A stretch of 64,000 nt of DNA from an uncultured Sutterella sp. (GCA_958347955.1 CATVXH010000004.1:49525-113524), one strand, 5' to 3'. Positions 43,930 to 53,215 are shown, counted from the stretch's first letter. Made by a program: numbers and translations. The notes: a model not told the origin generated them from the sequence alone.

Positions 43930-45723
43930 ATGCAAAATATTCGCAACTTTTCCATTATTGCCCATATTGACCACGGTAAATCCACTCTCGCCGATCGTTT
44001 GATTCAGCGCTGCGGGGGATTGTCAGACCGCGAAATGGAATCCCAGGTGCTGGATTCCATGGACCTAGAGAAAGAGCGCGGGATTACCATTAAAGCGCAG
44101 ACAGCTGCGCTCAAATATAAGGCTCAGGATGGGCAAATCTATGAACTTAACCTCATTGACACGCCGGGGCATGTGGACTTTTCTTATGAGGTGTCCCGCT
44201 CATTGAGCGCCTGCGAAGGGGCGCTTTTGGTGGTCGACGCTACGCAAGGTGTCGAAGCCCAAACGGTGGCCAACTGTTACACAGCCATTGATTTGGGGGT
44301 CGAAGTGATTCCTGTGTTAAACAAAATGGATCTCAATTCGGCTAATCCCGATGAGGCTAAGGAAGAAATTGAAGATGTGATCGGCATTGATGCCACGGAT
44401 GCGATTCCCTGCTCGGCTAAGACCGGGATGGGGGTTGATGACATTCTTGAGCGGATTGTGCGCGACGTGCCGCCGCCCAAGGGAAGCGAAGAAGAACCTT
44501 TGCAGGCCCTGATAATCGACAGTTGGTTTGATAACTACGTCGGTGTGGTGATGCTTGTGCGCGTTGTGAACGGCACAATAAAACCTAAAGACAAGATTTA
44601 TTTGATGGCCACTGGTGCCACACATTTGGTGGAACAGGTCGGTAAGTTCACACCGAAATCCACTCAATGCGAAAAACTTACCGCCGGTGAGGTGGGCTTT
44701 GTTATCGCCGGCGTCAAGGAACTTCGTGATGCGAAAGTGGGTGACACCATCACTTTGGCCAACAAAATGGCCTCTGCTCCGTTGCCCGGTTTTAAGCAGG
44801 TTAAACCTCAGGTTTTTGCGGGGCTTTATCCAGTTGAATCCAATCAGTACGAGGCGCTTAGAGACGCATTGACGAAATTGCAGTTAAACGATGCGGCGCT
44901 TCAATTTGAACCGGAAGTTTCTCAGGCTTTGGGTTTTGGATTTAGAGCGGGCTTTTTGGGACTGCTCCACATGGATATTGTGCAGGAGCGTCTGGAGCGT
45001 GAGTTCAATATGGATCTCATCACCACGGCGCCTTCTGTGGTTTATGAGGTCTTAAAGACTGACGGGGAAGTAATTCAAGTGGAAAACCCGTCAAAGTTAC
45101 CCACGCCCGACAAGATCGCAGAGATCAGAGAACCGATTGACACGGTGACGATTTTCGTGCCAAGCGACTATGTGGGCGCGGTGATGAAGCTTTGCAACGA
45201 AAAGCGGGGTGTGCAAACCAATTTGGCTTATCACGGGCGTCAGGTTCACCTTACGTACGATTTGCCTCTTGCCGAGATTGTGCTTGATTTCTTTGACCGG
45301 TTAAAGTCTTTGACGCGCGGTTATGCTTCTATGGACTATGAGTTTAAGGAATACCGTGCCGCTGACGTGGTTAAAGTGGACATGCTGATCAATGGTGACC
45401 GTGTTGATGCGCTTTCCACCATTATTCACCGTTCCAATTCCGTTTCCCGAGGTCGTGAAATCGTCACGCGGTTGCGTTCGCTTATCCCCCGCCAAATGTA
45501 TGACGTGGCTATTCAGGCGGCCATCGGCGCCAATATCATTGCCCGTGAAAATGTGAAAGCGCTCCGAAAGAATGTATTGGCCAAGTGTTACGGCGGTGAC
45601 ATCACCCGTAAGAGAAAACTCTTGGAAAAACAAAAAGCCGGTAAGAAGCGTATGAAGCAGGTGGGAACTGTTGAAATTCCTCAGGAAGCTTTCCTTGCCA
45701 TCTTGCAGGTTGATGAAAAATAA
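43930..45723 (+). CDS. lepA: Elongation factor 4 (LepA) GTPase
   Basis: Ribosome-bound translational GTPase of 597 residues that aids initiation and back-translocation. G1 is IAHIDHGKSTLADRL, followed by ERGITIKAQ, DTPGHVDF and NKMDL; the LepA-specific C-terminal domain ends KRMKQVGTVEIPQEAFLAIL. It is the first gene of the lepA-lepB-rnc-era-recO series. Confidence 0.97.
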   Translation: MQNIRNFSIIAHIDHGKSTLADRLIQRCGGLSDREMESQVLDSMDLEKERGITIKAQTAALKYKAQDGQIYELNLIDTPGHVDFSYEVSRSLSACEGALLVVDATQGVEAQTVANCYTAIDLGVEVIPVLNKMDLNSANPDEAKEEIEDVIGIDATDAIPCSAKTGMGVDDILERIVRDVPPPKGSEEEPLQALIIDSWFDNYVGVVMLVRVVNGTIKPKDKIYLMATGATHLVEQVGKFTPKSTQCEKLTAGEVGFVIAGVKELRDAKVGDTITLANKMASAPLPGFKQVKPQVFAGLYPVESNQYEALRDALTKLQLNDAALQFEPEVSQALGFGFRAGFLGLLHMDIVQERLEREFNMDLITTAPSVVYEVLKTDGEVIQVENPSKLPTPDKIAEIREPIDTVTIFVPSDYVGAVMKLCNEKRGVQTNLAYHGRQVHLTYDLPLAEIVLDFFDRLKSLTRGYASMDYEFKEYRAADVVKVDMLINGDRVDALSTIIHRSNSVSRGREIVTRLRSLIPRQMYDVAIQAAIGANIIARENVKALRKNVLAKCYGGDITRKRKLLEKQKAGKKRMKQVGTVEIPQEAFLAILQVDEK

Positions 45724-45735
45724 TCGGGGGTCGTA

Positions 45736-46626
45736 ATGAATTTTTCTTTGGTGTTGCTGCTACTGACAGTGGGTACAGGCGTAATCTGGGTTCTGGACCG
45801 TTTCCTCTGGCGCGCCAAACGATTGGCTCGCGCGAAAGAAGAAGCTGATCGATTCGCGGAACTTAATCGGGAAGCAATTGACCAGGGCCAGATGAGCGTG
45901 ATTGGAGAAGCAAACAGTATTTTCCAAAAGCTCAGCGCTCAGCCGAAGTGGATTGAATACACGGGGGGATTTTTCCCGGTGATTCTTTTTGTTTTCCTGC
46001 TTCGCTCTTTTGTTGTGGAGCCTTTCCGTATTCCTTCAGGTTCAATGTTGCCGACATTGCACGCGGGTGATTTCATCTTGGTGAATAAGTATGAATACGG
46101 TCTTCGCTTCCCGGTTTTCAATTTCGGTATCACTGATGGCTCGGATCCCAAGCGCGGTGACATAGTGGTGTTTAAATATCCGCTCGATAAAAACATTGAT
46201 TTCATCAAACGTGTGATCGGTGTGCCCGGTGATGAGATTCGTTATATCAATAAGCAGCTGTATGTGAACGGTAAGCGCGTGGAGACCACACCTGACGGTA
46301 ATTTCTTTGACAAGGAAACCTACACGGATTTGAAGCAATTCGATGAAAATCTCGACGGCGTTGTTCATAAGATCGTTGAAAACGATAAGTTGCCCTCGAT
46401 GGCCCGACCGGTCCAGGGACACAATGGTTTAAATCAATGTGTTTACAACATGGGGGATGTGATTTGCCGGGTTCCTGAAGGACACTACTTCATGATGGGT
46501 GACAATCGGGACAATTCTGCCGACAGCCGTTTCTGGGGTTTTGTGCCCAAGGAAGAAATTGTCGGTCGCGCATTTTATATTTGGCTCAATATCAGTGACA
46601 TGGGCCGTATCGGTTCCATCCAATAG
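45736..46626 (+). CDS. lepB: Signal peptidase I
   Basis: Inner-membrane serine protease that removes signal peptides. 296 residues with transmembrane segments at about 3-21 and 79-94. Nucleophile Ser103 in FRIPSGSMLPTLHAGD and general base Lys158 in DFIKRVIGVPGDEIRY; box E is YFMMGDNRDNSADSRFWG. Twelve bases separate it from lepA. Confidence 0.96.
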   Translation: MNFSLVLLLLTVGTGVIWVLDRFLWRAKRLARAKEEADRFAELNREAIDQGQMSVIGEANSIFQKLSAQPKWIEYTGGFFPVILFVFLLRSFVVEPFRIPSGSMLPTLHAGDFILVNKYEYGLRFPVFNFGITDGSDPKRGDIVVFKYPLDKNIDFIKRVIGVPGDEIRYINKQLYVNGKRVETTPDGNFFDKETYTDLKQFDENLDGVVHKIVENDKLPSMARPVQGHNGLNQCVYNMGDVICRVPEGHYFMMGDNRDNSADSRFWGFVPKEEIVGRAFYIWLNISDMGRIGSIQ

Positions 46627-46636
46627 GGGATAAGAG

Positions 46637-47338
46637 ATGCTGCCCTTGGAAAGTCTTGAAGAAAAAATCGGTTATCGTTTCGAAAACCGCAAACTTTTGC
46701 AGCGTGCTGTCACACACCGCTCTTTCGGCGCGGAAAACAATGAGCGACTCGAATTTTTGGGTGATTCGGTTTTGAATTGTGTAATAGGCCAGGCGCTTTT
46801 TCTGCGTGATTCGCACTTCAATGAAGGTTCATTGTCACGAGTCCGGGCGAATTTGGTTTGCCAGGACGCCTTGGCTGAAATCGCCAACCGTTTGGTCCTG
46901 TCAGATTATCTGCGGTTAGGTGAGGGTGAAATGAAAACCGGCGGCGCTCATCGTCCGTCCATTCAGTCCGACGCCATGGAAGCAATTTTCGGCGCCATCA
47001 TGACTGAAAGCGGATTTGATACAGCTAAGTCGGTTATTTTAAAGCTCTATGAACCGGTGTTAAGCAAACTGACTCCCGAGCGCATGGGCAAAGACGCCAA
47101 GACACTTTTGCAGGAATTTTTGCAGGCTCATCATTTAGGCTTGCCTGAGTACAAGGTTGTAGATATCAGAGGAGCCGCTCATGATCAAACTTTTGATTGT
47201 GAGTGTGATGTCAAAAAGCTGGAAATATCTGTCAAAGGCACCGGCAAGAGCAGACGTTCGGCCGAGCAGGCGGCCGCTAAAGTCGCCTATGAATTAGCCA
47301 TGCAGCATTTCCATCACAAAAAGAAAGGGGAGCACTGA
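46637..47338 (+). CDS. rnc: Ribonuclease III
   Basis: Double-strand-specific endoribonuclease for rRNA processing. 233 residues. Catalytic signature NERLEFLGDSVLNCVIG, second acidic helix in SDAMEAIFGAIM, and a C-terminal dsRNA-binding domain (about residues 155-225) with SRRSAEQAAAKVAYELAM. One base separates it from era. Confidence 0.96.
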   Translation: MLPLESLEEKIGYRFENRKLLQRAVTHRSFGAENNERLEFLGDSVLNCVIGQALFLRDSHFNEGSLSRVRANLVCQDALAEIANRLVLSDYLRLGEGEMKTGGAHRPSIQSDAMEAIFGAIMTESGFDTAKSVILKLYEPVLSKLTPERMGKDAKTLLQEFLQAHHLGLPEYKVVDIRGAAHDQTFDCECDVKKLEISVKGTGKSRRSAEQAAAKVAYELAMQHFHHKKKGEH

Positions 47339-47339
47339 G

Positions 47340-48239
47340 ATGACAGAATTTCCGGATAATTTCCGTTGCGGCTACATCGCGGTGGTGGGGCGCCCCAATG
47401 TCGGCAAAAGCACTCTGATCAATACCATTATCGGTGAGAAAGTCAGCATCACATCGAAAAAGCCCCAGACAACGCGCAATCGTGTTTTAGGCGTAGTGAC
47501 CAATGACCACGCTCAATTTGTGTTTGTTGACACTCCGGGATTTCAGACTAAGTACGGTAACGCTCTAATTCGCGGGATGAACCGCTCGGTCAGAAGCACG
47601 TTGGGTGAAACTGACGCCGTGGTGCTCGTGATTGAGAGCGGCGGTTGGAAGGCGGCAGATGAAAAGGTGTTGGAACTGATCAATCCTGAGGCGAAAAACG
47701 TCATTTTGGCCATCAACAAAGTGGATATGATGAAGGATCGTGACGCTCTTTTGCCGCTTATGGCTCAGTCAATGCAAAAATTTCCCTTCGCGGCGATTGT
47801 TCCCGTGTCTGCGGAAAAAGGCAAACAGGTCTCGGATCTTATGGCAGAAATTGAAAAACTTTTGCCTGAAAATCCGCCTTTTTTTGATCCTGACATCTAC
47901 ACGGATAAGTCTCCGCGTTTTCTGGCAGCCGAGATTATTCGTGAAAAAGCCTTCCGTCTTTTGGGGGATGAATTGCCTTATGGCATCGCGGTGACGATTG
48001 ATAAATGGAATGAAGAGGATAAGCGCGCGGAAATCATCGCGACATTGATTGTTGAGCGCGAAGCACACAAAGGCATTGTGATCGGCGCTCAAGGCGAAAA
48101 ACTGCGTGAGATATCCCGTCTTGCTCGGGCCGATATCGGTGAGATGCTTGGCAAAAATGTGTACCTTGAAGTCTGGGTGCGTGTCAGAAAGGGCTGGAAT
48201 GATGACGCGCGAGCATTGAAGACTTTAGGCTACGAGTGA
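47340..48239 (+). CDS. era: GTPase Era
   Basis: GTP-binding factor for 16S rRNA and 30S maturation. 299 residues: G1 GRPNVGKSTLIN, G2/G3 KPQTTRNR and DTPGFQ, G4 NKVDMM, and a C-terminal KH domain with IVIGAQGEKLREISRLAR. Its stop overlaps the recO start (TGATG). Confidence 0.97.
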   Translation: MTEFPDNFRCGYIAVVGRPNVGKSTLINTIIGEKVSITSKKPQTTRNRVLGVVTNDHAQFVFVDTPGFQTKYGNALIRGMNRSVRSTLGETDAVVLVIESGGWKAADEKVLELINPEAKNVILAINKVDMMKDRDALLPLMAQSMQKFPFAAIVPVSAEKGKQVSDLMAEIEKLLPENPPFFDPDIYTDKSPRFLAAEIIREKAFRLLGDELPYGIAVTIDKWNEEDKRAEIIATLIVEREAHKGIVIGAQGEKLREISRLARADIGEMLGKNVYLEVWVRVRKGWNDDARALKTLGYE

Positions 48240-48958
48240 TGTCTGAAGGAATTCAAAAGAGCAAAGAGCGCCGCGTCAATGAAGATGACGCGGCCTTTGT
48301 GCTTCAGAGCTGGAATTGGAAAGAAACCAGTCTGCTGGTTGAGTTTCTTACACTCAATCACGGCAAGGTGATCGCTGTGGCGCGTGGAGCCAAACGGATG
48401 GGAAGCCATTTTCGCGGATTATTAACGGCTTTTTCTCCTCTTAAAATCAGCTTTTCCGGTCAAAATGAAGTCAAAAATCTCATGAAAGTGCAGTGGCTTG
48501 GGGGTTATTTCCCGATCGAAGGTGATGCGCTTTTTTCTGCTTTTTATGTCAATGAACTTTTGCTTCGTCTTCTACCCCGCGAAGATGCCATGCCGCAACT
48601 TTTTGCTTCCTACGCGAAAGTTTTAGAAAAATTAGCCGGTTCTGAATCTGATCATCAAGTCGCTTTGCGTACTTTCGAATTAGAGCTTATGGAAACGCTC
48701 GGCTACGGGTTGCCTCTGACTGGAGAGCCATGGTACTGGGACGGTGAAGAATTAAAACCGTGGAACGAAAGTGTCATTGAAAACGAAAGATGCTTGGTGA
48801 TCAGTGCCCAAATGATTCAAAAGCTACACGATAGGGATTTTCGTTCCAAAGAGACGCTCAATTTTGCCAAAATGCTCATGCGCAGAATGATCGCTCATTA
48901 CGCAGGAGACAAACCTTTAAACACGCGTCGTATTTTTGAAGAATTGAAACGATATTGA
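48239..48958 (+). CDS. recO: DNA repair protein RecO
   Basis: Mediates RecA loading onto SSB-coated DNA in the RecFOR pathway. 239 residues: N-terminal OB fold (AFVLQSWNWKETSLLVEFLT, then VIAVARGAKRMGSHFRGLL) and helical C-terminal domain (FELELMETLGYGLPL). No CxxC zinc site is present, as in other proteobacteria. In most relatives pdxJ follows; here acpS follows directly. Confidence 0.92.
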   Translation: MSEGIQKSKERRVNEDDAAFVLQSWNWKETSLLVEFLTLNHGKVIAVARGAKRMGSHFRGLLTAFSPLKISFSGQNEVKNLMKVQWLGGYFPIEGDALFSAFYVNELLLRLLPREDAMPQLFASYAKVLEKLAGSESDHQVALRTFELELMETLGYGLPLTGEPWYWDGEELKPWNESVIENERCLVISAQMIQKLHDRDFRSKETLNFAKMLMRRMIAHYAGDKPLNTRRIFEELKRY

Positions 48959-48966
48959 GGTGGGAT

Positions 48967-49362
48967 GTGATTCGAGGAATCGGTTGTGATGTCGTTGAGG
49001 TTAAACGGGTGGCGGAGGTCATTGCCAAACATGGTGAGCGCTTTGCCGAGCGTTTACTTACTGCCAATGAAATGCCTCTTTACTTAAAAAGAAAAGCGCT
49101 TGGCGAATCCCACGCGCTGGCTTTTATCGCTTCCCGTTGGGCAGTGAAGGAAGCCGTGTCCAAAGCGCTCGGAACCGGTATCGCAGAGGATGTGACTTTT
49201 CAGTCAATGGAAGTAATGCACAATGCCAAAGGAGCGCCATTGATGTTATTTAAAAATTCGCTTAAAGAGCGCCTGATGAGCGAGGGGCTTTTTGTGCATG
49301 TATCGATTACTGATGAAAAAAGTGTTGTGGCGGCTTTTGCCGTTGCCGAACAACGACTTTAG
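48967..49362 (+). CDS. acpS: Holo-ACP synthase (AcpS)
   Basis: Attaches phosphopantetheine to AcpP. About 131 residues. IRGIGCDVVEVKRVAEVI carries the first metal-binding Asp, and SRWAVKEAVSKALGTGI the second acidic residue; HVSITDEKSVVAAFAVAE ends the fold. The start is probably GTG 48967, six bases after GAGG, in the line of homologues beginning M-I-x-G-I-G. An upstream TTG at 48955 is also in frame. Confidence 0.93.
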   Translation: MIRGIGCDVVEVKRVAEVIAKHGERFAERLLTANEMPLYLKRKALGESHALAFIASRWAVKEAVSKALGTGIAEDVTFQSMEVMHNAKGAPLMLFKNSLKERLMSEGLFVHVSITDEKSVVAAFAVAEQRL

Positions 49363-49373
49363 GAGGTTAAGTT

Positions 49374-50381
49374 ATGGGACCGCTTGTGTTGGATATAGAG
49401 GGAACTGAACTCACTGATGCCGATATCCGAAGGATTGCCAATCCCTTGGTTGGCATGGTGATTCTTTTCACTCGCAACTACGTAAATCGTGAACAGCTCT
49501 CCAAACTTTGCGGTGACATTCATGCGGTGCGAAACGACTTACTGATTGCCGTTGATCACGAAGGCGGTCGGGTTCAGCGTTTCCGAGAAGGCTTTACACA
49601 GATTCCGGCGATGGCCAAGCTTGGTGAAGGCTGGATTGATGAACCTGAAAATACGTTGTTGTCAGCGATGGCCTGCGGATATGTCATGGCAGCCGAACTC
49701 CGTGCTTGCGGAGTTGATTTCACTTTTGCGCCTTGCTTGGATGTGAACTTTAACCGCAGCGCCATCATCGGTGAAAGAGCGTTTTCCAATAATCCTAACG
49801 TCATTACGCAATTGGCTTTGGCGCTCATTCAGGGATTGCGATTGGCGGGGATGAGCAACTGCGGCAAGCACTTCCCCGGTCATGGTTGGGTGATCGCCGA
49901 CAGCCATTTAGAGCTTCCGGTGGATGACCGTCCGTATGAACGATTGTTGTTTGCTGATTTAAAACCGTATCGTTGGATGGGGCAAGCATTGGATTCTGTT
50001 ATGGCGGCTCATGTCTTATATCCGAAGATTGACGGCAGGCCTGCCGGTTTTTCAGAGTACTGGTTAAAGAAGGTGCTGCGCGAGGAACTTCATTTTACCG
50101 GTGTGGTTTTCTCTGATGATTTATCGATGAAGGGGGCTCTTGCGGAAGGCAATGTCACGCAAAGAGCCGAATCTGCGCTTCGCGCGGGCTGCGATATGTT
50201 GATTCTTTGCAATGATTTTGACGCTTCCGATGAACTTTTGTCGACTCTTAAGTTTGAAGACAGCGCGGAACGAGCTGAACGAGTCAAACGTCTGGCGCCA
50301 AAAGGAGAGGCTTGCGGTTGGAAGCAGTTGACAGCTTCGGCGCTTTATAAGCGCTCCAAAGCCTTAATTCCGACAGTTTGA
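49374..50381 (+). CDS. nagZ: Beta-N-acetylhexosaminidase NagZ
   Basis: Cytoplasmic muropeptide-recycling glycosidase (family GH3), 335 residues. DHEGGRVQRFREGF, NCGKHFPGHGWVIADSH (catalytic His-Asp loop) and nucleophile Asp in FTGVVFSDDLSMKGAL are all intact. A strong AGGAGG lies upstream. Following acpS is the usual order in betaproteobacteria. Confidence 0.95.
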   Translation: MGPLVLDIEGTELTDADIRRIANPLVGMVILFTRNYVNREQLSKLCGDIHAVRNDLLIAVDHEGGRVQRFREGFTQIPAMAKLGEGWIDEPENTLLSAMACGYVMAAELRACGVDFTFAPCLDVNFNRSAIIGERAFSNNPNVITQLALALIQGLRLAGMSNCGKHFPGHGWVIADSHLELPVDDRPYERLLFADLKPYRWMGQALDSVMAAHVLYPKIDGRPAGFSEYWLKKVLREELHFTGVVFSDDLSMKGALAEGNVTQRAESALRAGCDMLILCNDFDASDELLSTLKFEDSAERAERVKRLAPKGEACGWKQLTASALYKRSKALIPTV

Positions 50382-50454
50382 AAGTGTCAAGGTACTGAGG
50401 GATTTGGTATTTGCATGATCGGCGAAAATTCAAAATAATTTTTTTGAATTTTCC

Positions 50455-50482
50455 TTGCATTCTATGGAAATCTCTGTACAAT
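50455..50482 (+). promoter_or_regulatory. Promoter for tRNA-Gly
   Basis: TTGCAT at 50455-50460 and TACAAT at 50477-50482, spacer 16, 12 bases before the tRNA. Confidence 0.65.
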
Positions 50483-50494
50483 ACTCAACCTGTC

Positions 50495-50570
50495 GCGGGA
50501 ATAGCTCAGTTGGTAGAGCGCAACCTTGCCAAGGTTGAGGTCGCGAGTTCGAGACTCGTTTCCCGCTCCA
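50495..50570 (+). tRNA. tRNA-Gly (GCC)
   Basis: A 76-base cloverleaf: acceptor GCGGGAA with TTCCCGC, D arm GCTC-AGTTGGTA-GAGC, anticodon stem CAACC with GGTTG around loop TTGCCAA (anticodon GCC), T arm GCGAG-TTCGAGA-CTCGT, encoded TCCA. A terminator follows directly. Confidence 0.97.
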
Positions 50571-50581
50571 AGTTTCAAAAA

Positions 50582-50612
50582 AATAGCTCGGTTTGTTCCG
50601 AGCTATTTTTGT
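50582..50612 (+). terminator. Terminator after tRNA-Gly
   Basis: AATAGCTCGG pairs with CCGAGCTATT around six bases, followed by TTTGTTTT. Confidence 0.92.
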
Positions 50613-50635
50613 TTTAGCGGTTTAAAACAAAAATT

Positions 50636-51490
50636 TCAGAGAAACCGTTCTCGCCAACAGGCAATGGCTTTTTGATAAAAATCACTAAAAGTTTTAGCTT
50701 CTAGCGCAGGAAATCCCAAGTGTATCCAGGCTAGATTGAGTTCTTGCAACAAGTTGTCGCTCAATGGTCTTGCGCCGGCTTGTTTACTGAGTTTTTCATG
50801 ACGGTCGTTGAGAACAAGCGGTATATGCATGTAGCGGGGCACCGCCCAGCCTAGGCTTCTGTATAGAGCAATTTGACGCGGTGTATTATCGATTAGATCC
50901 GCTCCCCGGACAATGTCAGTAACCCCACTGTCATGATCATCAACAACGACAACCAATTGGTATGCAAAAAGTCCATCGGCGCGTTTAACAACGAAGTCAC
51001 CGACTTCTTCTTCAACGTTTTGACTGTATTGACCGCACCAACGATCGGTAAAGGTAACGGGTTCTGAATCGGTTTTAAAACGCCAGGAACGTATTGGGCT
51101 TTGCGTGCCTTGACGGCAAGTGCCCGGGTATCGGTGAAGTGGAGCGCCGGCTTTTCTGTTGACTTCTTCAATGCTGTGTCTGCTGCAGGAGCATCCGTAC
51201 ACCTTTGATGATTTGATCAGCGCCTCAAGAATTTCCGCGTAACGGTCGCCGCGTTGACTTTGGAAGACAATCGGGCGATCGCTGTGCATCTGCAAGCGAT
51301 CAAGCACCTGCAGAATTCCTTCAGTCCACTCGCTTTTGCAGCGGGTTTGATCAACATCTTCAATGCGGATAAGCCAAACACCATTATGCGCTTTAGCATC
51401 AATGTAACTGGCTAAAGCGGCAACAAGACTGCCTGCGTGCAACAGACCGGTAGGGGAAGGGGCAAAACGCCCCACGTAATTTTCTGACAT
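50636..51490 (-). CDS. gluQ: Glutamyl-Q tRNA(Asp) synthetase
   Basis: Truncated glutamyl-tRNA-synthetase paralogue that glutamylates queuosine in tRNA-Asp. About 284 residues without an anticodon-binding domain. HIGH-type motif RFAPSPTGLLHAGSLVAAL; zinc site from CSCSRHS and YPGTCRQG; KMSKS equivalent HEKLSKQAGARPL. ATG 51490 (MSENYVGRF) matches homologues; a frame extension to 51514 exists. Its presence implies the cell makes or imports queuosine. Confidence 0.93.
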   Translation of the reverse strand: MSENYVGRFAPSPTGLLHAGSLVAALASYIDAKAHNGVWLIRIEDVDQTRCKSEWTEGILQVLDRLQMHSDRPIVFQSQRGDRYAEILEALIKSSKVYGCSCSRHSIEEVNRKAGAPLHRYPGTCRQGTQSPIRSWRFKTDSEPVTFTDRWCGQYSQNVEEEVGDFVVKRADGLFAYQLVVVVDDHDSGVTDIVRGADLIDNTPRQIALYRSLGWAVPRYMHIPLVLNDRHEKLSKQAGARPLSDNLLQELNLAWIHLGFPALEAKTFSDFYQKAIACWRERFL

Positions 51491-51512
51491 AGCACCGGAT
51501 TTTAGCTCAAAC

Positions 51513-51546
51513 AAAAACCCCGATCATCTCTGACCGGGGTTTTCTT
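51513..51546 (-). terminator. Terminator downstream of ansB
   Basis: On the reverse strand CCCCGGTCA/TGATCGGGG-type pairing (CCCCG with CGGGG core) is followed by TTTTTGTTTG. On the plus strand GGTTTTC follows. Confidence 0.75.
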
Positions 51547-51588
51547 GGACTACCCGAAACTCTTAAAGAGTTTCAACCGCAGATCTCA

Positions 51589-52632
51589 TTAGTACTTATC
51601 AAAGTACTCTTGAATCTTCTTCGGATCGCTGGTCTTCGTCAAAGCCAATTGCAACAACACACGAGCCTTTTGCGGGTTGAGGTATTGGCCGGCAACGAAA
51701 CCGTACTTGGCGTCATCGACTTCAGCATCCTTCGTGGCAGAACCGGTCGGGACACGGGAAGAACGAACGACAGCCACGCCGTCCTTAGCAGCCTTTTCAA
51801 GGATCGGGAACAAGTTCTTGTGGATGTTACCGTTACCGACACCGGCGGTCACGATACCCTTGTAACCGGCCTTCAACAAGGCTTGAAGCGGTTCAGCAGG
51901 AACGTTGGAGTAGTTGTAAACGATACCGACCTTCGGCAAAGACGTCAGCTTGGAAACGTCAAACGGGGTTTGCGTGGTATGGGGTGTAGCCGGCATGTTA
52001 CCGAAATGCACCTTGGAGTTGAATACATAACCCATCGTACCGAAGTTGGCACCTTGGAAGGTTTCAACGGCGGTTGTGTTGGTCTTGATCACGTCACGTG
52101 CGCCGATGATCTTGTCGTCCATGGCAACCATGGCGCCGCGGTTGGCGGCTTCCTTGGAAGCGGCGACAACGACAGCGTTGTACAAGTTCTTCGGACCGTC
52201 AGCGGACAAACCGGTAGAGGGCAACATAGCGCCGACAAACACGATCGGCTTCGTGCACTTTGCGGTCAAATGCACAAAGTAAGCCGTTTCTTCCATCGTG
52301 TCGGTACCGTGCGTCACAACGAAACCGTCAACCTTGTTGCAGTCTTCATTGATCGTCTTCACGAGCTTAAGCCAAACGTCATCGGTCATATCTTGAGAAC
52401 CGATTTGAACGACTTGCTTCGGAATGATATTTGCCACTTCAGCCAAAGCGGGGACTGCAGCGACCAAATGGTTCACGGAGACCTTACCAGAGGTATAGGC
52501 CGTACCCGTGGCCGATTGGCCGGCGCCGGCGATCGTGCCGCCCGTAGCCAAAACTTCAACGTTCGGCAAAGCCATGGCGGTAGCGCTGGCAGCCACTAAG
52601 GCAGTGGCCAACAAAGTATGTTTCAATTGCAT
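51589..52632 (-). CDS. ansB: Type II (periplasmic) L-asparaginase
   Basis: Hydrolyses asparagine to aspartate and ammonia in the periplasm. 347 residues from ATG 52632, which has GAGGAG upstream; a longer frame to 52716 is spurious. Signal peptide MQLKHTLLATALVAASATAMA. First catalytic Thr in VEVLATGGTIAGAGQSA; second Thr and Asp in GFVVTHGTDTMEETAYF; conserved Lys in RDVIKTNTTAVETF. In gut bacteria the aspartate is used for fumarate respiration. A monocistronic gene. Confidence 0.96.
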   Translation of the reverse strand: MQLKHTLLATALVAASATAMALPNVEVLATGGTIAGAGQSATGTAYTSGKVSVNHLVAAVPALAEVANIIPKQVVQIGSQDMTDDVWLKLVKTINEDCNKVDGFVVTHGTDTMEETAYFVHLTAKCTKPIVFVGAMLPSTGLSADGPKNLYNAVVVAASKEAANRGAMVAMDDKIIGARDVIKTNTTAVETFQGANFGTMGYVFNSKVHFGNMPATPHTTQTPFDVSKLTSLPKVGIVYNYSNVPAEPLQALLKAGYKGIVTAGVGNGNIHKNLFPILEKAAKDGVAVVRSSRVPTGSATKDAEVDDAKYGFVAGQYLNPQKARVLLQLALTKTSDPKKIQEYFDKY

Positions 52633-52956
52633 ATACAACTCCTCAAATAAAAAATAATGCTTCCCGTGCGTCTGATTTGACCGCACCCAAGCATCGGGAG
52701 CACTAGCTCTCAGCACACTATCATAGGTGAAATTGACTAGATCGGTACGGTTTTTTGACGCAGTTTTGCCATTTCACAAAACTCATTTATTTTTTTGCTT
52801 TTTATTTCTCTAAGCGATTGATTTTTAATGACAATTTAAAATTGTAAAATTTGTTTTTTATAACATTATGATTTTTAAAAAGAAAATTGTTATCAAGGTA
52901 CAAACCCTATATTGATATTTCTTAATTAATCATTAAAATAAATTCTTTCGATAAGT
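52633..52956. other. Divergent regulatory region between ansB and tRNA-Arg
   Basis: No gene. For ansB a -10 (TATGAT on the reverse strand, 52720-52725) has no good -35, suggesting an activator. The leader holds an inverted repeat, GCTTCCCGTGC (52659-52669) with GCATCGGGAGC (52691-52701). The middle is very AT-rich. I looked for an FNR site (TTGAT-N4-ATCAA) and saw only half-sites. Confidence 0.4.
52912..52939 (+). promoter_or_regulatory. Promoter for tRNA-Arg
   Basis: TTGATA at 52912-52917 and TAAAAT at 52934-52939, spacer 16, 17 bases before the tRNA. Confidence 0.6.
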
Positions 52957-53033
52957 GCGCCGGTAGCTCAGTTGGATAGAGTACCTGGCTACGAACCAGG
53001 GGGTCGCGGGTTCGAATCCTACCCGGCGCACCA
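52957..53033 (+). tRNA. tRNA-Arg (ACG)
   Basis: A 77-base cloverleaf: acceptor GCGCCGG with CCGGCGC, anticodon stem CCTGG with CCAGG around loop CTACGAA (anticodon ACG, read as ICG), T-loop TTCGAAT, encoded ACCA. The T stem GCGGG/CCTAC has a C-A mismatch at the second pair and a G-T at the third, where relatives have fully paired GCAGG/CCTGC. Confidence 0.95.
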
Positions 53034-53048
53034 ATTGAATTCTCAGAG

Positions 53049-53070
53049 GGATCCTTGCGATCCTTTTTTT
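53049..53070 (+). terminator. Terminator after tRNA-Arg
   Basis: GGATC pairs with GATCC around five bases, followed by TTTTTTT. Confidence 0.8.
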
Positions 53071-53215
53071 GTATCTTCCGGCTTTAAAGCTCTGTCTCGC
53101 AATTCTCTCTATTGGTTCGATAGTCTTTTGATTTTTTCGAAGGCAAAAATTATTCAAACACTTTACTATTGTCTCAGGAACAAAAGAGGTCCAATTTCGA
53201 AATAAGGAGAAAGAA

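Noticed and set aside
51610..52599. 329-codon plus-strand frame opposite ansB
   Set aside because: It mirrors asparaginase codon bias, lacks a ribosome-binding site and has no family-like features.
52780..52850. FNR site for ansB
   Set aside because: Only TTGAT half-sites are visible; the second half does not match ATCAA.
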